From positions 62,001 through 126,000 of the forward strand of contig CAJUTO010000001.1 in the NCBI GenBank assembly GCA_910589675.1: a stretch of DNA of 64,000 nucleotides, read 5' to 3'. Below the pieces are notes generated by a model. That model saw only the letters and a program-made list of their open reading frames with translations, searched no databases and had not been told where the DNA came from. The first letter of the stretch is position 1. Each line of letters begins with the position of its first letter. The translations under genes and the position numbers were made by a program. This document shows positions 46,727 through 54,957 of the stretch, in pieces. The DNA comes from an uncultured Lactobacillus sp. (GTDB taxonomy: Bacteria; Bacillota; Bacilli; Lactobacillales; Lactobacillaceae).

Positions 46727-47074
46727 TTAGTCTAAGTTTAATTCTAGTTTCTTACCATTGCTCCAAAGCTTTTCTAAGCCATAAAAGTCTCGGGCATCTT
46801 CAGTAAATACATTTACAACTACATCTCCCATATCTACCAAGAGCCAGTTAGAATCACGCGTTCCTTCAATACGGTAGTCTTCTTTTCCATGTTCATGGAT
46901 CTTATCAATAATACTGTTAACGATGGCATGAAGTTGACGGTTTGAGCCAGCTGTTGTTACAACGTAGTAATCCGCTAAAATACTAATTCCTTGCATATCA
47001 TATGCTTCAGTATCTTCACCATGTCTTTCATCGATTGCTTCTACAGTTAAATCTAATAATTTCTTACTATCCAA
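46727..47074 (-). CDS. rsfS: Ribosomal silencing factor RsfS
   Basis: Binds L14 and blocks joining of ribosomal subunits when nutrients are scarce. A TTG at 47074 (read as Met, [14 protein letters not shown]) is chosen as the start because AAAGGA lies nine bases upstream and family members begin here. A TTG six codons earlier has no such site. The 115-residue product has the conserved [17 protein letters not shown] and [28 protein letters not shown]. It follows yqeK by a short gap. Confidence 0.93.
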
Positions 47075-47096
47075 TTTTATTTTTCCTTTCAAAATT

Positions 47097-47693
47097 CTAA
47101 TCCTTTACTGCCCATTTATTGTAAGCAGCAAATGTCTTAGGATAAATCTTTTTTCTATTAGTTATTAAAAAATCAAGTGTGTGGGCTAATTCAAAGCCTA
47201 CCCCATCATCTAAGTTAGCAAAAGCTACTTTTCTTGCTTCTTCTACGCCAGGAAAGTCACGACCTGGTTCAATAAAATCTGCTACAAAGACAATTTTATC
47301 TAGCGTGGTCATTTCTACATAAGCAGTAGTATGACGCTTAATAGCAGTTAAAATTTCTGGATCAGTTATCTTTAATTCCTTTTCAATAAAATATGATCCC
47401 ACAATTCCATGCCAAATAGCTCGATTATAATTAAGTAAATCTGGATCAAAATGCTGTTCCTTAATCACTTCAATAAATCGGGCAGGAGAGACTTGTTTTG
47501 CATAATCATGGATAAATCCTGCTAAAGCTGCCTTATCAGGATCATAATTATTAAGTTCAGCTAACTTACGACTAGTTTCACTTACACCAATACAATGCTT
47601 AAATCTCTTTTCATCCATGTTGCTTTTTTCTTTGGCAACAATTTCATCAGAAGTTAACGGGGAATATGTTTTAACAAAATTAATTTCAGTCAC
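47097..47693 (-). CDS. yqeK: HD-domain hydrolase YqeK (probable diadenosine tetraphosphatase)
   Basis: Family members cleave Ap4A symmetrically with an HD/di-iron centre. The GTG at 47693 is preferred, with GAGG eight bases upstream, giving 198 residues and only an eight-base overlap with nadD; an ATG at 47729 lacks this spacing. HD signatures are RFKHCIGV, GFIHDYAKQ, AIWHGIVGSYFI, AIKRHT and the FVADFIEPGRDFPGV motif. It lies in the conserved nadD-yqeK-rsfS order. Confidence 0.92.
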   Translation of the reverse strand: MTEINFVKTYSPLTSDEIVAKEKSNMDEKRFKHCIGVSETSRKLAELNNYDPDKAALAGFIHDYAKQVSPARFIEVIKEQHFDPDLLNYNRAIWHGIVGSYFIEKELKITDPEILTAIKRHTTAYVEMTTLDKIVFVADFIEPGRDFPGVEEARKVAFANLDDGVGFELAHTLDFLITNRKKIYPKTFAAYNKWAVKD

Positions 47694-48312
47694 TATATAA
47701 GCCTCTTGATTTAATATATAAGCGTACACTTTCCGGTACTAAATACCGAATAGAATTACCGGTAGCTATATTTTGACGAATTAAGGAAGATGAAATATCT
47801 AAATTAGGTGCATCAACCCAAATCATTGGAAACTTGGGATTTTGCGGATAATTTGGTCTCCTAACGCCAACCAAAGTAGATAAAAGTGCTATAGTCTCTG
47901 GTTCGCGCCAATTTTCAAAGTCGTTTACTTCGTCACTACCCATAATTAAGTAATATTGATTACGTGGGGCTCTCTTCTTTAAGTAACGTAAAGTATCAAC
48001 CATGTATGATGTTCCACCACGCATTATTTCAAAAAGCTTAACATGAAAGTGTGGATTATCATGTGTAGCCAATTCAAGCATTGCACACCGATCTTTAGTG
48101 CTTATATTTCCCGCTATTTTTTTATGTGGCGGCGTATTATTTGGGATAAACCATATTTCATCTAAATGAAGCTGTTTTCTAACTTGCTCAGCCATTGATA
48201 AGTGAGCTAAATGAACCGGATTAAAAGTTCCTCCCATAATTCCAATTTGTTGAGCAGAACTCGTAACCGGTTCAAATTGTACTTGTGGCTTTTCTTTTAC
48301 AACACATTGCAT
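47686..48312 (-). CDS. nadD: Nicotinate-nucleotide adenylyltransferase
   Basis: Adenylates nicotinate mononucleotide in NAD synthesis. The 208-residue product has the GGTFNPVHLAHL motif (about residues 27-38), IPNNTPPHK and SSSLIRQNI, all diagnostic. The N-terminal extension MQCVVKEKPQVQFEPV is unusual but in frame from the ATG that overlaps the yqeH stop (TAATG). It complements nadK, also in this window. Confidence 0.95.
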   Translation of the reverse strand: MQCVVKEKPQVQFEPVTSSAQQIGIMGGTFNPVHLAHLSMAEQVRKQLHLDEIWFIPNNTPPHKKIAGNISTKDRCAMLELATHDNPHFHVKLFEIMRGGTSYMVDTLRYLKKRAPRNQYYLIMGSDEVNDFENWREPETIALLSTLVGVRRPNYPQNPKFPMIWVDAPNLDISSSLIRQNIATGNSIRYLVPESVRLYIKSRGLYSD

Positions 48313-49421
48313 TATATCAACGCTCTTCTAATTCCTAAACCAATTCCTTCTGGTGTATAAGCTTTTACTACAACATTAGCAGGTGTAGTAATAAAGCCAA
48401 CTCCGCCAAATAAAATATCACTTTTTTCTTTTGGTGAAAAAGTCTGGCCCTTTAATGGTCCGAGATTATCTTCTTTACTTGGTGGAAGCAATAAATCATC
48501 TTTATGTTTTTCATAAAATGCATCCGCATTTTCAGTCTTTGTTCTGTGTACATAAAGGTCGCGAGCAACATAAATTGTAAATCCAGCAGATGGGCCATCT
48601 ACATAGTCAAAACGTCCTAAGCCAGCTAAAAAGATTGTCTGTCCAGGCAGAAGTTGGTAGGTTGCTGGCTTTAATGGCTTCTTTGGTTCAACAACTTCAA
48701 GCTCTTTTCCACTCAAATGACTAGCCAATTGATTAGTATTCAAAATCCCTGGCGTATCAATTAAATAGTGTCCATTAGAAAGTGGAATTTTAATTTCATC
48801 TAATGTTGTTCCAGGGAATTTAGAGGTAGTAATAACATCCTTTAAATCACTGTTCATATTGATGATCGCGTTGATTAACGTGGATTTTCCAACATTGGTT
48901 GTTCCAACAAAATAGATATCTTTCTTTTCGCCTTTTTTAGCTAAAAATGCCATCAATTCATCTAGATTTTTCTTTTTAGCAGCTGAAACTAAAAATATTT
49001 TTTCCGGCTTTAAGCCATTTCGATTAGCTTCTTGGCGCATCCAATCTTTAATTTTGGATTCTTTAGAATTTTTTGGAAATAAATCTACTTTATTACCAAC
49101 TAAAATATATTCATTTCCACCAATAAAACGTTTAATTGAAGAAATCAATGAATTACTAAAGTCAAATAAGTCAACCACATTAACGACTAATGCCTTCTTT
49201 TGACTAATTGAATTAAGTAAGGCCAAGAAATCATCGTTATTTTCTTCAACGGGCATAATTTCATTATAATGTCTTAATCTAAAACACCGTTGACAATATA
49301 CCTCATTATCATCACTCTCTAGTGCCTTTTTTAGGGCAGAAGATGGTAAGTAGCCCGATTTTTTAGGGTCTTGATCTTGTAATATACTTCCACAACCAAT
49401 ACAACGTAATTCTTCACTCAT
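48312..49421 (-). CDS. yqeH: Ribosome biogenesis GTPase YqeH
   Basis: A circularly permuted GTPase needed for 30S assembly. The 369-residue protein starts with a treble-clef zinc finger (CIGCGS and CQRCFRL) and has G4 (VGNKVD) before G1 (GTTNVGKSTLI) and G3 (DTPGI), the permuted order. The C-terminal domain is RNA-binding. It overlaps yqeG by four bases and nadD by one base. In Bacillus aroE and yhbY lie between yqeH and nadD; here they do not. Confidence 0.96.
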   Translation of the reverse strand: MSEELRCIGCGSILQDQDPKKSGYLPSSALKKALESDDNEVYCQRCFRLRHYNEIMPVEENNDDFLALLNSISQKKALVVNVVDLFDFSNSLISSIKRFIGGNEYILVGNKVDLFPKNSKESKIKDWMRQEANRNGLKPEKIFLVSAAKKKNLDELMAFLAKKGEKKDIYFVGTTNVGKSTLINAIINMNSDLKDVITTSKFPGTTLDEIKIPLSNGHYLIDTPGILNTNQLASHLSGKELEVVEPKKPLKPATYQLLPGQTIFLAGLGRFDYVDGPSAGFTIYVARDLYVHRTKTENADAFYEKHKDDLLLPPSKEDNLGPLKGQTFSPKEKSDILFGGVGFITTPANVVVKAYTPEGIGLGIRRALI

Positions 49422-49936
49422 TCTAATTTCTCCTTAAAAACTACAGGTTTTCTTAAATTCAAAAAGAAAAAGATAAATTTCTCAAAGAAGCGGTTGATTC
49501 TTGTATTCCACTTATCAGTTTCAACTAATGGTTTTACTAAAACTGTAGCTACACCAGCTAGATTTCCAGCCTGTATGTCAGTAATCAACTGGTCTCCTAC
49601 CATTAAAACTTGATCCTTTTTTAGATTCAAATCTTTTAATTCCTTATTAATACCGATGGGTAATGGCTTGCGTGCTTTTGCAATAAAAGAAATATGGTAT
49701 GGATTCAACACTTTTCCGATTCGTTCTGCATTATTATTTGAAATAACAACTAAGCGAATCCCATCCTTGGCTAAGCGTTCATTAAGCTGTTTCATTTCAA
49801 CAGCTGTATCTGCTTTATTCCAAGCAAGTAACGTATTATCCAAATCGCTAAAAACAGCCTTAATTCCCATCTTCTTTAACTGCTTTGGATCTAAATGATA
49901 GATAGTATCTATTGTATAACGAGGTCTAAATAACAT
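49418..49936 (-). CDS. yqeG: YqeG-family HAD phosphatase (HAD-IIIA)
   Basis: A 172-residue HAD protein. Motif I is FSDLDNTLLAW with both Asp, motif II is VISNNN, motif III includes the Lys of KARKPLP, and motif IV is MVGDQLITDI. Family members resemble phosphatidylglycerophosphate phosphatase Gep4. Its substrate is not established, but its location with yqeH is conserved. It is first in the yqeG-yqeH-nadD-yqeK-rsfS-tmcAL-yceD operon. Confidence 0.9.
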   Translation of the reverse strand: MLFRPRYTIDTIYHLDPKQLKKMGIKAVFSDLDNTLLAWNKADTAVEMKQLNERLAKDGIRLVVISNNNAERIGKVLNPYHISFIAKARKPLPIGINKELKDLNLKKDQVLMVGDQLITDIQAGNLAGVATVLVKPLVETDKWNTRINRFFEKFIFFFLNLRKPVVFKEKLE

Positions 49937-50097
49937 TAAAAAATCTCCACTTTTTTCTCATATCTATAGTATCAGAAATCTTTAATCTTTAGAAACATTT
50001 GATGATTGAAAAATTAAATTTTACTTTTCTTTAGAATAAAAGATGGTAAAATGATAACAATTTATATTTCCACCGTATTACATAAAGGAGTTAAATT

Positions 50098-51099
50098 ATG
50101 AAAAATTTTATCGATCTCCATCTACATTTAGATGGTTCTTTGCCATACCCTACGGTTAAAAAATTAATGAAAATTCACAACTTTTCAAGTTTAACTGAAG
50201 CACAACTCAAAGAAAAGCTATCTGTCTCTAAAAATTGCATTGATTTACAAGAGTATCTAACTAAGTTCGATTTTCCTCTACTATTTTTGCAAACTAAGAA
50301 AGATCTAGAAACAGCGATTTTTGATCTTTTAAAAAATTTGCGTTCTCAAGGACTAGTCTACACAGAAATTCGATTTGCTCCTCAGTTTCACACTCAAAAA
50401 AAGCTCACTCAAGAAGGAGCAATTAGATCCTGCATTTCAGGACTAAAAAAATTTTATCAGTGGCAAGATGCGCAACAAGACAATTCCTACCCTCTACATG
50501 CAAATTTAATTCTTTGTCTCATGCGTTTACCACATCGGGACCAAGAAAATAATTTAACTGTCAAGTTGGCCGCTAAATATAGTTCCCAACATGTTGTTGG
50601 ACTTGACTTAGCTGGTCCAGAAGGTCCGATTCCTAATAAAGCTTTTAGTTCATTCTTTGAAGACGCAAAAGAAATGCATGTTCCATTTACAATTCACGCA
50701 GGAGAAGCAGCTGGCCCTGAATCAATGCAAGAAGCATTAGATTTAGGCACTAAAAGAATTGGGCATGGAATTCGCTGTTTAGAAAGTGAGCAAATGGTTC
50801 AATATTTAGTTGACCATAATATCACTCTTGAGTGTTGTGCCACTTCTAATCTCAACACCAAAATTTTTAAGAAAATTGATTCCTATCCTTTAAAAACTCT
50901 TCTTTCAAAAAAGATAAAAGCAACACTAAATTGCGACAATATGACTGTTTCAAATACTAACTTACCTAAGGAATTTAAATTACTTGAATCAAAAACCGGT
51001 CTTACTAAATTAGACGAACATCAATTATTATTAAATTCTATTAACGCTGCTTTTGCTTCTGATCAAGAAAAGAATCGCTTATTGACCATATTTAGCTAA
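50098..51099 (+). CDS. add: Adenosine deaminase
   Basis: Deaminates adenosine to inosine in purine salvage. The 333-residue product has the zinc-binding HLHLDGSLP (His8, His10), HAGEAAGPESM (zinc His and catalytic Glu), RIGHGIR and a metal Asp in LNCDNMTVSNT. These cover the family metal and substrate sites. It is a single-gene unit with an AAAGGAG ribosome site and its own terminator. Specificity for adenosine over adenine is inferred from its length and NxDN type loop. Confidence 0.9.
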   Translation: MKNFIDLHLHLDGSLPYPTVKKLMKIHNFSSLTEAQLKEKLSVSKNCIDLQEYLTKFDFPLLFLQTKKDLETAIFDLLKNLRSQGLVYTEIRFAPQFHTQKKLTQEGAIRSCISGLKKFYQWQDAQQDNSYPLHANLILCLMRLPHRDQENNLTVKLAAKYSSQHVVGLDLAGPEGPIPNKAFSSFFEDAKEMHVPFTIHAGEAAGPESMQEALDLGTKRIGHGIRCLESEQMVQYLVDHNITLECCATSNLNTKIFKKIDSYPLKTLLSKKIKATLNCDNMTVSNTNLPKEFKLLESKTGLTKLDEHQLLLNSINAAFASDQEKNRLLTIFS

Positions 51100-51106
51100 A
51101 ATTGAG

Positions 51107-51139
51107 AAAAAAATGCTCCGCCTAAGCGGAGCATTTTTT
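51107..51139. terminator. Bidirectional terminator between add and rplT
   Basis: Perfect stem ATGCTCCGC/GCGGAGCAT with a four-base loop, A run before and T run after. Confidence 0.94.
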
Positions 51140-51146
51140 AATATTC

Positions 51147-51503
51147 TTAGTTCAAAGCTTTCTTAGCAGCATCTGCTAAATCAGCAAAAGTCTTTTCATC
51201 GTTGTAAGCAATGTCAGCTAACATCTTACGGTTCATGTCAATACCAGCTACTTTCAAGCCGTGCATTAACTTAGAGTATGAAAGACCATTTTGTCTTGCA
51301 GCAGCGTTGATACGAGCAATCCATAATTTTCTGAATTCGCTCTTACGCTTCTTACGGTCACGGAAAGCATATTTACGAGAAACAAATACTTGAGTACTTG
51401 CTGCTTTAAATTGTAAGTGTTTTGAGCCACGGTAACCCTTGGCTAACTTCATGATCTTCTTACGACGAGCGCGTGTTACGGTTCCACCTTTAGTTCTTGG
51501 CAT
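51147..51503 (-). CDS. rplT: 50S ribosomal protein L20
   Basis: A 118-residue early-assembly 50S protein with a basic N-terminal extension ([19 protein letters not shown]) and the conserved [23 protein letters not shown]. It is last in infC-rpmI-rplT. L20 is the likely repressor of this operon through the leader at 52301. Confidence 0.98.
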   Translation of the reverse strand: MPRTKGGTVTRARRKKIMKLAKGYRGSKHLQFKAASTQVFVSRKYAFRDRKKRKSEFRKLWIARINAAARQNGLSYSKLMHGLKVAGIDMNRKMLADIAYNDEKTFADLADAAKKALN

Positions 51504-51535
51504 CTAAAATTCCTCCTCAAAAAGTCTTCTAATAA

Positions 51536-51736
51536 TTAACGCATTTGGGAAAGCATCTGTTTGATGCGCTTTAAGTCACTTGCTGAAACCATAGCAGCTT
51601 TTCTCAAATGACGACGTTGTTTCTTAGTCTTACCGTGGAAACGGTGTCCAGTGTAAGCATGGTGACGCTTTAAACCACCATTAGCAGTTCTCTTGAAACG
51701 CTTTGCTGAAGCGCGGTGTGTTTTTTGCTTTGGCAT
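51536..51736 (-). CDS. rpmI: 50S ribosomal protein L35
   Basis: A 66-residue, very basic 50S protein starting [17 protein letters not shown], with [22 protein letters not shown] at the end. It is the middle gene of the infC-rpmI-rplT operon, with a good GGAGG ribosome site. Confidence 0.98.
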   Translation of the reverse strand: MPKQKTHRASAKRFKRTANGGLKRHHAYTGHRFHGKTKKQRRHLRKAAMVSASDLKRIKQMLSQMR

Positions 51737-51754
51737 ATCTATTCCTCCAATTAA

Positions 51755-52285
51755 CTACTTTTTCTTTTTATCTTTCTCACTTAATGGAGCAAGCATTAAG
51801 AACATTGAACGGCCTTCCATCTTTGGCTTAGTAACTACATTAGATAAGTCACTAGCTTCGTCAGCCATCTTTTCTAAGACCTGTTTACCTAACTCCTTGT
51901 GAGTAATTGCCCGGCCTCTAAAGCGAATAGAAACTCTAACTTTAGCGCCCTTGGTCAAGAATTTACGAACATGCTTTAACTTGGTGTCAAAGTCATTTCC
52001 TTCGATTGTTGGACTTAAACGAATTTCTTTGACAGCCATAACCTTTTGATTCTTACGGTTTTCTTTGGCTTTCTTTTGTTGTTCAAAACGGAATTTACCG
52101 TAGTCCATAATTCTAGCAACAGGTGGCTTAGCATTAGGAGAAAGCAAAACCAAATCAAGGTCAGCGTCAGCTGCTTTACGTAAAGCTTCATTCTTGGATA
52201 CAACACCAACTTGTTGGCCATCAACGCCAATTAAACGAACTTCACGAGCACGAATATCTTCGTTTAAGATCATATTTCTTGGTAT
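51755..52285 (-). CDS. infC: Translation initiation factor IF-3, probable ATA start
   Basis: IF-3 checks start codon and initiator tRNA on the 30S subunit. The only ATG (52273, MILNEDIRARE) is 21 bases after the strong site GGAGGTGA (52299-52292). An in-frame ATA at 52285 is nine bases after GGAGG, the proper distance, giving (M)PRNMILNEDIRAREVRL and 176 residues. infC genes are known for rare starts that let IF-3 repress itself. Both IF-3 domains are complete (MDYGKFRFEQQKKAKENRK linker, GKQVLEKM C-terminal region). The exact start is inferred. Confidence 0.93.
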   Translation of the reverse strand: MPRNMILNEDIRAREVRLIGVDGQQVGVVSKNEALRKAADADLDLVLLSPNAKPPVARIMDYGKFRFEQQKKAKENRKNQKVMAVKEIRLSPTIEGNDFDTKLKHVRKFLTKGAKVRVSIRFRGRAITHKELGKQVLEKMADEASDLSNVVTKPKMEGRSMFLMLAPLSEKDKKKK

Positions 52286-52300
52286 GAGTATTCACCTCCA

Positions 52301-52427
52301 CGTTAATTTCGAGGACAAGAAAAAAGCGGGCAAAGTTAACGCCCGCTTTTAATCAACAGATATTATCGATCAGCCCAGAGGTAATATTAACTTAGGCGAG
52401 AAGCGGGAGCTTCTTCTTGTTCTCAAC
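52301..52427 (-). promoter_or_regulatory. Ribosomal-protein leader / attenuator of infC-rpmI-rplT
   Basis: The transcribed leader contains an intrinsic terminator (AAAAGCGGGC 52350-52341, GCCCGCTTTTT 52331-52321). Upstream, GCTCCCGCTTCTCGCC could pair with the terminator's 5' arm to form an antiterminator. Position and layout fit the L20-type autogenous leaders of Firmicutes. Confidence 0.75.
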
Positions 52428-52433
52428 TTCTAA

Positions 52434-52461
52434 ATTATACCATCTAATTAATTTACGTCAA
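52434..52461 (-). promoter_or_regulatory. infC operon promoter
   Basis: TTGACG (52461-52456) and TATAAT (52439-52434) with a 16-base spacer on the minus strand. Confidence 0.8.
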
Positions 52462-52487
52462 GAACTAATTAAATGCAACTATTCTTT

Positions 52488-53722
52488 TTAGTGCCGATTA
52501 AACTCTGGTGATAAATTCATCAATCGATCAGCATTTTCTTCTAACACCTCTCGCCTTTTACCATACATCATCCAAACTGTAACAGCTAATGGAACTAAGA
52601 CCATTAGAACTTCAGAGATATAATCTGTAGCCCAACTATTGAATTGCCAGCCTGCAGAATTCCAACCACTTTGCAGGTTTGCAAGGTAATCCATCAAGAA
52701 GTGAAAAATCATTGGGAGCCAAAGTTTCCCACTATAAAGGTAAAGCACGGCCCATAAAAAACCACTTCCCATTACTCCAATTACTTGAGCAATTGTAGCT
52801 TCAAAGGTTTCACCATTCCAACCAACGTTTCCTAGATGAGATAATCCAAAAAGAAGCGCAGACCCATAGATAGCTATTGGTACACGCAAATTTCGATATT
52901 GATTAAAGCCAGCAAGCAGAATTATAATAGCCAAATATCTTTCAGTTTCTTCAAAAATGCCTGGTTCTAAAGCAGCTGTAAAGCTTGCAATAGTAAAATA
53001 TTTTTTCTGCAAATCAATTGAATACCTAAAAAATGCAGTCCATATTTGCTTATCGTAATTAATAAAGGCATTGTAAAACACATCAATAAATGCAAACAAT
53101 ACTAGTAATAATAAGACTGAATATTGAAAATTTCTGCTTTTTACAAACTTCAAATTAGGATTAAAGTGAAATCCCCATGCTTTTCCTAAAAAGCAAGCTA
53201 AAATTAATAAAGCAAACGCTGCAACTACGCCTTGGCTAGTAATTGAATGAAGCCACGGTAAATTTTTGCCAATCTTTAACAAAGAATCAGGTCCATACTG
53301 TGTTCCTAGGAGACCAACTCCTATTAAACGTAAAAACCAATTCTTTAAGCTACCCGCAAATAAAATTGCGAGAGGTAATAGCAAAACTAAATAGCTCATC
53401 CAGAGTAAAAGAACCCATAGAATTTCTAGCTGAGGGACATTTTTTAAGAAATAATTACCTATTTCTACCCACACGCTTGGGAATAAAGTACTTAGACCAA
53501 ATAAATTTAGCCATCTTACAATTTCAAAAATTATTCCATTCTGTCTATTTACCCTTTGATTATAGAAATTAAGTCCAAGAACAATTAAGCTCCTTGAATT
53601 AAATTTCCTACACTATTTTTATTTTGGAAAATAACCTCTAAAAGCATCCAGATAAGTGCAATTAATAATTGCACATCAAAAATTTGTTGCCATCTTTTAT
53701 GTGACAAAGTAAAATCCTTCAT
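52488..53722 (-). pseudogene. CPBP-family intramembrane protease-like gene with a one-base frameshift
   Basis: ATG at 53722 has a perfect GGAGG site and reads 45 residues (MKDFTLSHKRWQQIF, then a membrane helix) to TAA at 53587-53585. The -1 frame then stays open with no ATG, GTG or TTG until 53474 and continues to 52488. It reads LIVLGLNFYNQRVNRQ, then further membrane helices. One missing T in GCTTAA would join both into about 411 residues. The downstream part has about eight helices with CPBP-like motifs: FEETER, FGLSH and FHFLMD (HxxxD). EE-to-R spacing is one short of the EExxxR norm. A start at GTG 53474 has no ribosome site. A slippery A_AAT_TTA lies in the overlap. Confidence 0.72.
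53600..53606 (-). other. Slippery-type heptamer A_AAT_TTA in the frame overlap
   Basis: In the frame of the short upstream ORF the minus-strand sequence reads A AAT TTA, a classical -1 slip pattern, 13 bases before the TAA. A -1 shift leads exactly into the CPBP frame. In AT-rich DNA such a heptamer is common by chance. Confidence 0.35.
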
Positions 53723-53799
53723 TCTATTCCTCCAGTTAGTTATCTAGTTTTTTTATTATAATGATCTCTCAATTTTTTTAAAGATATTTCATGCATAAT

Positions 53800-53827
53800 A
53801 AAAAGAACTCATCTGCTGTGAGTTCTT
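53800..53827 (-). terminator. Terminator after the LytTR/DUF3021 unit
   Basis: AAGAACTCA/TGAGTTCTT stem with a T run on the minus strand, about 100 bases past the DUF3021 stop. The 103 bases between hold nothing I can call. Confidence 0.8.
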
Positions 53828-53929
53828 AAAAACTAATCAAATTTTACTTTAGTCTAAAATTACAACTTAAAATTTCGTTCTCTATTTAGATATATCAGCA
53901 CCGTCTTCATTTATTTCTTAACTCTGCTT

Positions 53930-54361
53930 TTACTCTTTATTTTTCTTCAATTGAATATTGATTTGTCTCACTTCATTCCACAAGTGAAAAAAGTAAACTC
54001 CATATGCAAGAGCATACATCAGAATAAAGTTTCCGATAATAATGGCTAACTGCTTTTCCATAACTGTTAAGCCATCTACAAAGAAATTAAATACTAACCA
54101 AGCAGTTAAGCAAACAAAAAAATTAATGATAATCTGCTTTCTTAATGACCAACTATCATTGTTAAAAATCCAACCCGCTAAATAAAAAAAGATTCCAATT
54201 AAAAAAGATTCTAATATCCAAAATAAAAAATCTGAGATTTTAAGTGTACTATTAGCTAAATTGTTCCAGGAAGACTGCAGAAGAATCTGAACAACTATCC
54301 AAGTCATCCCTATTCCAATTCCAATTAAACCACTTACTAATAATTGAACAACCTTTTTCAT
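53930..54361 (-). CDS. DUF3021-family membrane protein, partner of LytTR regulator
   Basis: A 143-residue protein with four membrane helices (about residues 6-27, 45-65, 77-96 and 105-125) and a charged C-terminal tail ending KKNKE. This is the DUF3021 pattern. Such proteins are coded next to LytTR regulators in streptococci and lactobacilli, where the membrane partner holds the regulator inactive (HdrRM/BrsRM-like systems). It overlaps the LytTR gene by four bases (ATGA), so the two are coupled. The signal is unknown. Confidence 0.82.
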   Translation of the reverse strand: MKKVVQLLVSGLIGIGIGMTWIVVQILLQSSWNNLANSTLKISDFLFWILESFLIGIFFYLAGWIFNNDSWSLRKQIIINFFVCLTAWLVFNFFVDGLTVMEKQLAIIIGNFILMYALAYGVYFFHLWNEVRQINIQLKKNKE

Positions 54362-54792
54362 AATCCTAACCTCTCTTTCAAAACTTTAATCTTTCTTCTT
54401 GCAACTTGAATGCGTAAGCCATTTTCTAAAATTGCATCAATATTTCCGCTACTAACAATTTCTAAATGATTTATAGAATGATAGTTGACAATCGAACTTC
54501 TGGAAGTAGTAACAAAATCATTAGGTAGAAGTTTTTCCACTTGATACAATCTTCCTCTAAAAATGTAAACATCTCTTTCTGTACAAATCATTGTTTTTTC
54601 ATTCTCAACTTGAATAGCAAAAATCTGTGAAAACTCGATCATATAAGCATCTCTATTTTTGTAGCCCCAAAGAAAATCTTGCTTTGATGTTAATTCATTC
54701 GTGATTCGTCTTATTTTGCTAGTCATCTTTTTCAACCAAAATTCAGCTTTTTCTTCTGGTAGATTAGGATCAATCTTAAACTCAACTTTCAT
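54358..54792 (-). CDS. LytTR-domain DNA-binding regulator
   Basis: A 144-residue protein with no receiver domain. The N-terminal half is a charged helix (WLKKMTSKIRRITNEL). The C-terminal LytTR domain has FSQIFAIQVENEKTMICTERDVYIFRGRLYQVEKLL, VTTSRSSIVNYHSINHL and a basic tail RIQVARRKIKVLKERL. It lies with a DUF3021 partner and behind a pair of direct repeats spaced by two DNA turns, the usual LytTR operator layout. It probably autoregulates. GGAGGG precedes the ATG. Confidence 0.88.
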   Translation of the reverse strand: MKVEFKIDPNLPEEKAEFWLKKMTSKIRRITNELTSKQDFLWGYKNRDAYMIEFSQIFAIQVENEKTMICTERDVYIFRGRLYQVEKLLPNDFVTTSRSSIVNYHSINHLEIVSSGNIDAILENGLRIQVARRKIKVLKERLGL

Positions 54793-54853
54793 TAATTTCC
54801 CTCCTTACTTGGTTATTAAGTATAGTTATTTACCGCTTGAAAACCAGAGATTT

Positions 54854-54886
54854 TCGGTAAATGGTCTTAATCTAACGGTGAATGGT
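54854..54886 (-). promoter_or_regulatory. Direct-repeat operator of the LytTR unit
   Basis: CGGTAAATGGTC (54854-54865) and CGGTGAATGGTC (54875-54886), written on the plus strand, match at 11 of 12 bases and start exactly 21 bases apart. They lie just upstream of a TATACT -10 region for the regulator gene. A related CGGTAAAT half-site in opposite orientation occurs nearer the start. Confidence 0.75.
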
Positions 54887-54900
54887 CATTTTTCTATACA

Positions 54901-54937
54901 AAAAATCCGCTAGGATCTTCTTCCTAGCGGATTTTTA
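54901..54937 (-). terminator. Terminator after thrS
   Basis: AAAAATCCGCTAGGA/TCCTAGCGGATTTTT, six-base loop, 21 bases past the thrS stop. Confidence 0.93.
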
Positions 54938-54957
54938 TTATCTATCAATTATCAAAA

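Noticed and set aside
53831..53929. Possible peptide gene between the DUF3021 stop and its terminator.
   Set aside because: Only a 16-codon frame with no ribosome site; nothing supports a bacteriocin-like peptide.
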